Source: Methanosaeta sp. NSP1 (GTDB lineage: Archaea; Halobacteriota; Methanosarcinia; Methanotrichales; Methanotrichaceae). Taken from it: a DNA stretch of 5,413 nt. The translations under genes and the position numbers were made by a program. The notes beneath the pieces are model-generated. The model worked only from the letters and a program-made list of their open reading frames with translations, did no database searches and was not told the origin of the DNA. Numbering within the stretch: the stretch's first letter is position 1; each line of letters begins with the position of its first letter. Location of the stretch: NCBI GenBank assembly GCA_002256595.1, contig NOLC01000136.1, positions 1-5,413 on the forward strand, in the 5' to 3' direction. Shown piece after piece: positions 4,422 through 5,413 of this stretch.

Positions 4422-5413
4422 ATGGGAATGAAAGCATATTTGGTTCTATTCACGATTGCACAATTAATTATACTATCACTGGTGTTGACAGTCTCTGCAA
4501 ATGATGCTATTTTTGAAGAAAATGCTGTAGATCCTCTTCCTTCCTGGAACGAGGGATCGACAAAGGCCGCTATCATCAGCTTTGTTGCTAATACCACCAA
4601 CGAGAGCCATCCGGATTATGTTGCGCCAGATGAGAGAATTGCCACCTTCGACAATGACGGAACACTCTGGTGCGAGTCCCCTGACTATGTCCAGTCTCTT
4701 TTTATGTTCGACCGAATCAGAGATATGGCCCCGGAGCACCCTGAATGGAATGATACGGAGCCTTTCAGCTCAATTCTTTCTGGCGATAGATTTAACTCAG
4801 CGAATTTCAGTCTCAATGAGACAATACAGATCTATATCGCCACCAGCGCAAATTTGACCTCTGACCAATATATAAGCTTGGCCAAGGATTGGCTCAATAA
4901 ATCCCAGCATCCAAGGTTCGGCCAACCCTATACCAAATGTGTCTACAAGCCCATGCTGGAATTGCTAGATTATCTGCGATCCGAGGGATTCAAAGTCTAC
5001 ATAGTGACAGGTGGAGACGAGGACTTCGTGCGCTCCTTCTCCGATGAAATATATGGCATTCCTCCGGAACAGGTGATAGGCTCGGCCCTTAGGGTGCAGT
5101 TCGTTGAAGATAATTATAACGTTTCTGTAGTAAAGCTTCCCCAGATTCTGGTATTCGATGATGGCCAGGAGAAGGTCAAGGAAATTGTTCAGAATATAGG
5201 ACTAAGGCCAATCTTTGCCTATGGCAACTCGGATGGGGATATTCCTATGCTACAATATGCCACATCTGATAACAGACATGGCCTTGGTTTGCTTAACCAT
5301 CATGACGATCCTATCCGAGAGTATGCTTATGATAGGCAGCTCGCGATGGGAAAGCTGGACAAAGGGCTCGATATGGCAGATGAATGGGGCTGGCAGGTTG
5401 TCAGCATGAAAGA
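4422..5413 (+). CDS. Exported HAD-superfamily phosphatase-like hydrolase, 3' end cut by the window
   Basis: The frame stays open from ATG 4422 to the right edge (330 residues). It belongs to the haloacid dehalogenase superfamily, in the phosphoserine-phosphatase-like group found as secreted or periplasmic proteins in bacteria; the substrate is not predictable. Residues 1-26 form a signal peptide (MGMKAYLVLFTIAQL, then a Leu/Val-rich core and VSA before N27). After PLPSWNEGSTKAAI comes HAD motif I, FDNDGTL at 76-82 (nucleophile D77, acid D79). Motif II is T196 in VYIVTGG, motif III probably K251 or K253, and motif IV GNSDGD at 268-273. The C-terminus (YAYDRQ, LDKGLD, WGWQVVSMK) matches the ends of relatives, so only about 10-20 residues should be missing. 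It has its own promoter and ribosome site and codon use more AT-rich than the genes upstream, which suggests separate acquisition. Eight N-x-S/T sequons fit an exported archaeal glycoprotein. Hydrolase family and export are well supported; a role in phosphate release is inference. Confidence 0.9.
   Translation, partial: MGMKAYLVLFTIAQLIILSLVLTVSANDAIFEENAVDPLPSWNEGSTKAAIISFVANTTNESHPDYVAPDERIATFDNDGTLWCESPDYVQSLFMFDRIRDMAPEHPEWNDTEPFSSILSGDRFNSANFSLNETIQIYIATSANLTSDQYISLAKDWLNKSQHPRFGQPYTKCVYKPMLELLDYLRSEGFKVYIVTGGDEDFVRSFSDEIYGIPPEQVIGSALRVQFVEDNYNVSVVKLPQILVFDDGQEKVKEIVQNIGLRPIFAYGNSDGDIPMLQYATSDNRHGLGLLNHHDDPIREYAYDRQLAMGKLDKGLDMADEWGWQVVSMK

Noticed and set aside
4343..4739. Minus-strand open frames over the start of the HAD gene
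   Set aside because: The + strand frame there has a signal peptide, a strong ribosome site and HAD motif I; the antisense products are unrecognisable.
4582..4857. Out-of-frame + strand open frame within the HAD gene
   Set aside because: It is a shadow of the HAD coding frame and contains no motif.

Overview
The window looks archaeal and most likely comes from a methanogen-type euryarchaeon. Its first gene is the C-terminal part of GatE, the archaea-specific Glu-tRNA(Gln) amidotransferase subunit. It is followed by an Orc1/Cdc6-family replication initiator. TATA-like promoter boxes precede the two later transcription units. A Methanosarcinales/Methanothrix-like host is my guess from overall protein style, not a demonstrated assignment. 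All recognisable genes lie on the + strand.

Layout. (1) Positions 3-833 hold the 3' part of gatE, entering from the left edge. (2) Positions 830-1951 hold an Orc1/Cdc6-like AAA+ ATPase whose GTG start overlaps the gatE stop (GTGA), so the two are probably co-transcribed. Its Walker A is intact but Walker B and sensor 1 are non-canonical. (3) A 109-bp gap (1952-2060) carries a TATA-containing 12-bp perfect palindrome and a widely spaced GGGCAAA/TTTGCCC inverted repeat, and reads as the pst promoter. (4) Positions 2061-4185 hold a damaged phosphate-transporter (Pst) permease operon. pstC is split by a frameshift near 2319-2324. pstA is intact in its core but has an unusual membrane extension and a conflicting start. 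pstB survives only as about 8 recognisable codons, starting at a GTGA overlap with pstA and ending abruptly. No pstS precedes the permeases and no phoU follows them here. (5) Positions 4168-4421 are visibly AT-richer. They contain a short minus-strand open frame that may be a gene remnant and the promoter of the last gene. (6) From 4422 to the right edge runs a nearly complete HAD-superfamily phosphatase-like protein with a signal peptide, a strong Shine-Dalgarno site and many N-glycosylation sequons. Its stop codon lies beyond the window.

Functionally, the first two genes are housekeeping (amide aminoacyl-tRNA formation, replication initiation). The Pst locus, if it were intact, would be the membrane part of a high-affinity phosphate importer. 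As read here it lacks a continuous pstC and has no usable pstB, so it looks like a decaying or recombined operon, although sequencing error cannot be excluded for the single-base events. The place where pstB and phoU would be expected is occupied by the exported HAD hydrolase. I see no wholly new system. The most informative signals are the pstB truncation junction, the pstC frameshift, the divergent initiator ATPase and the sequon-rich exported phosphatase.
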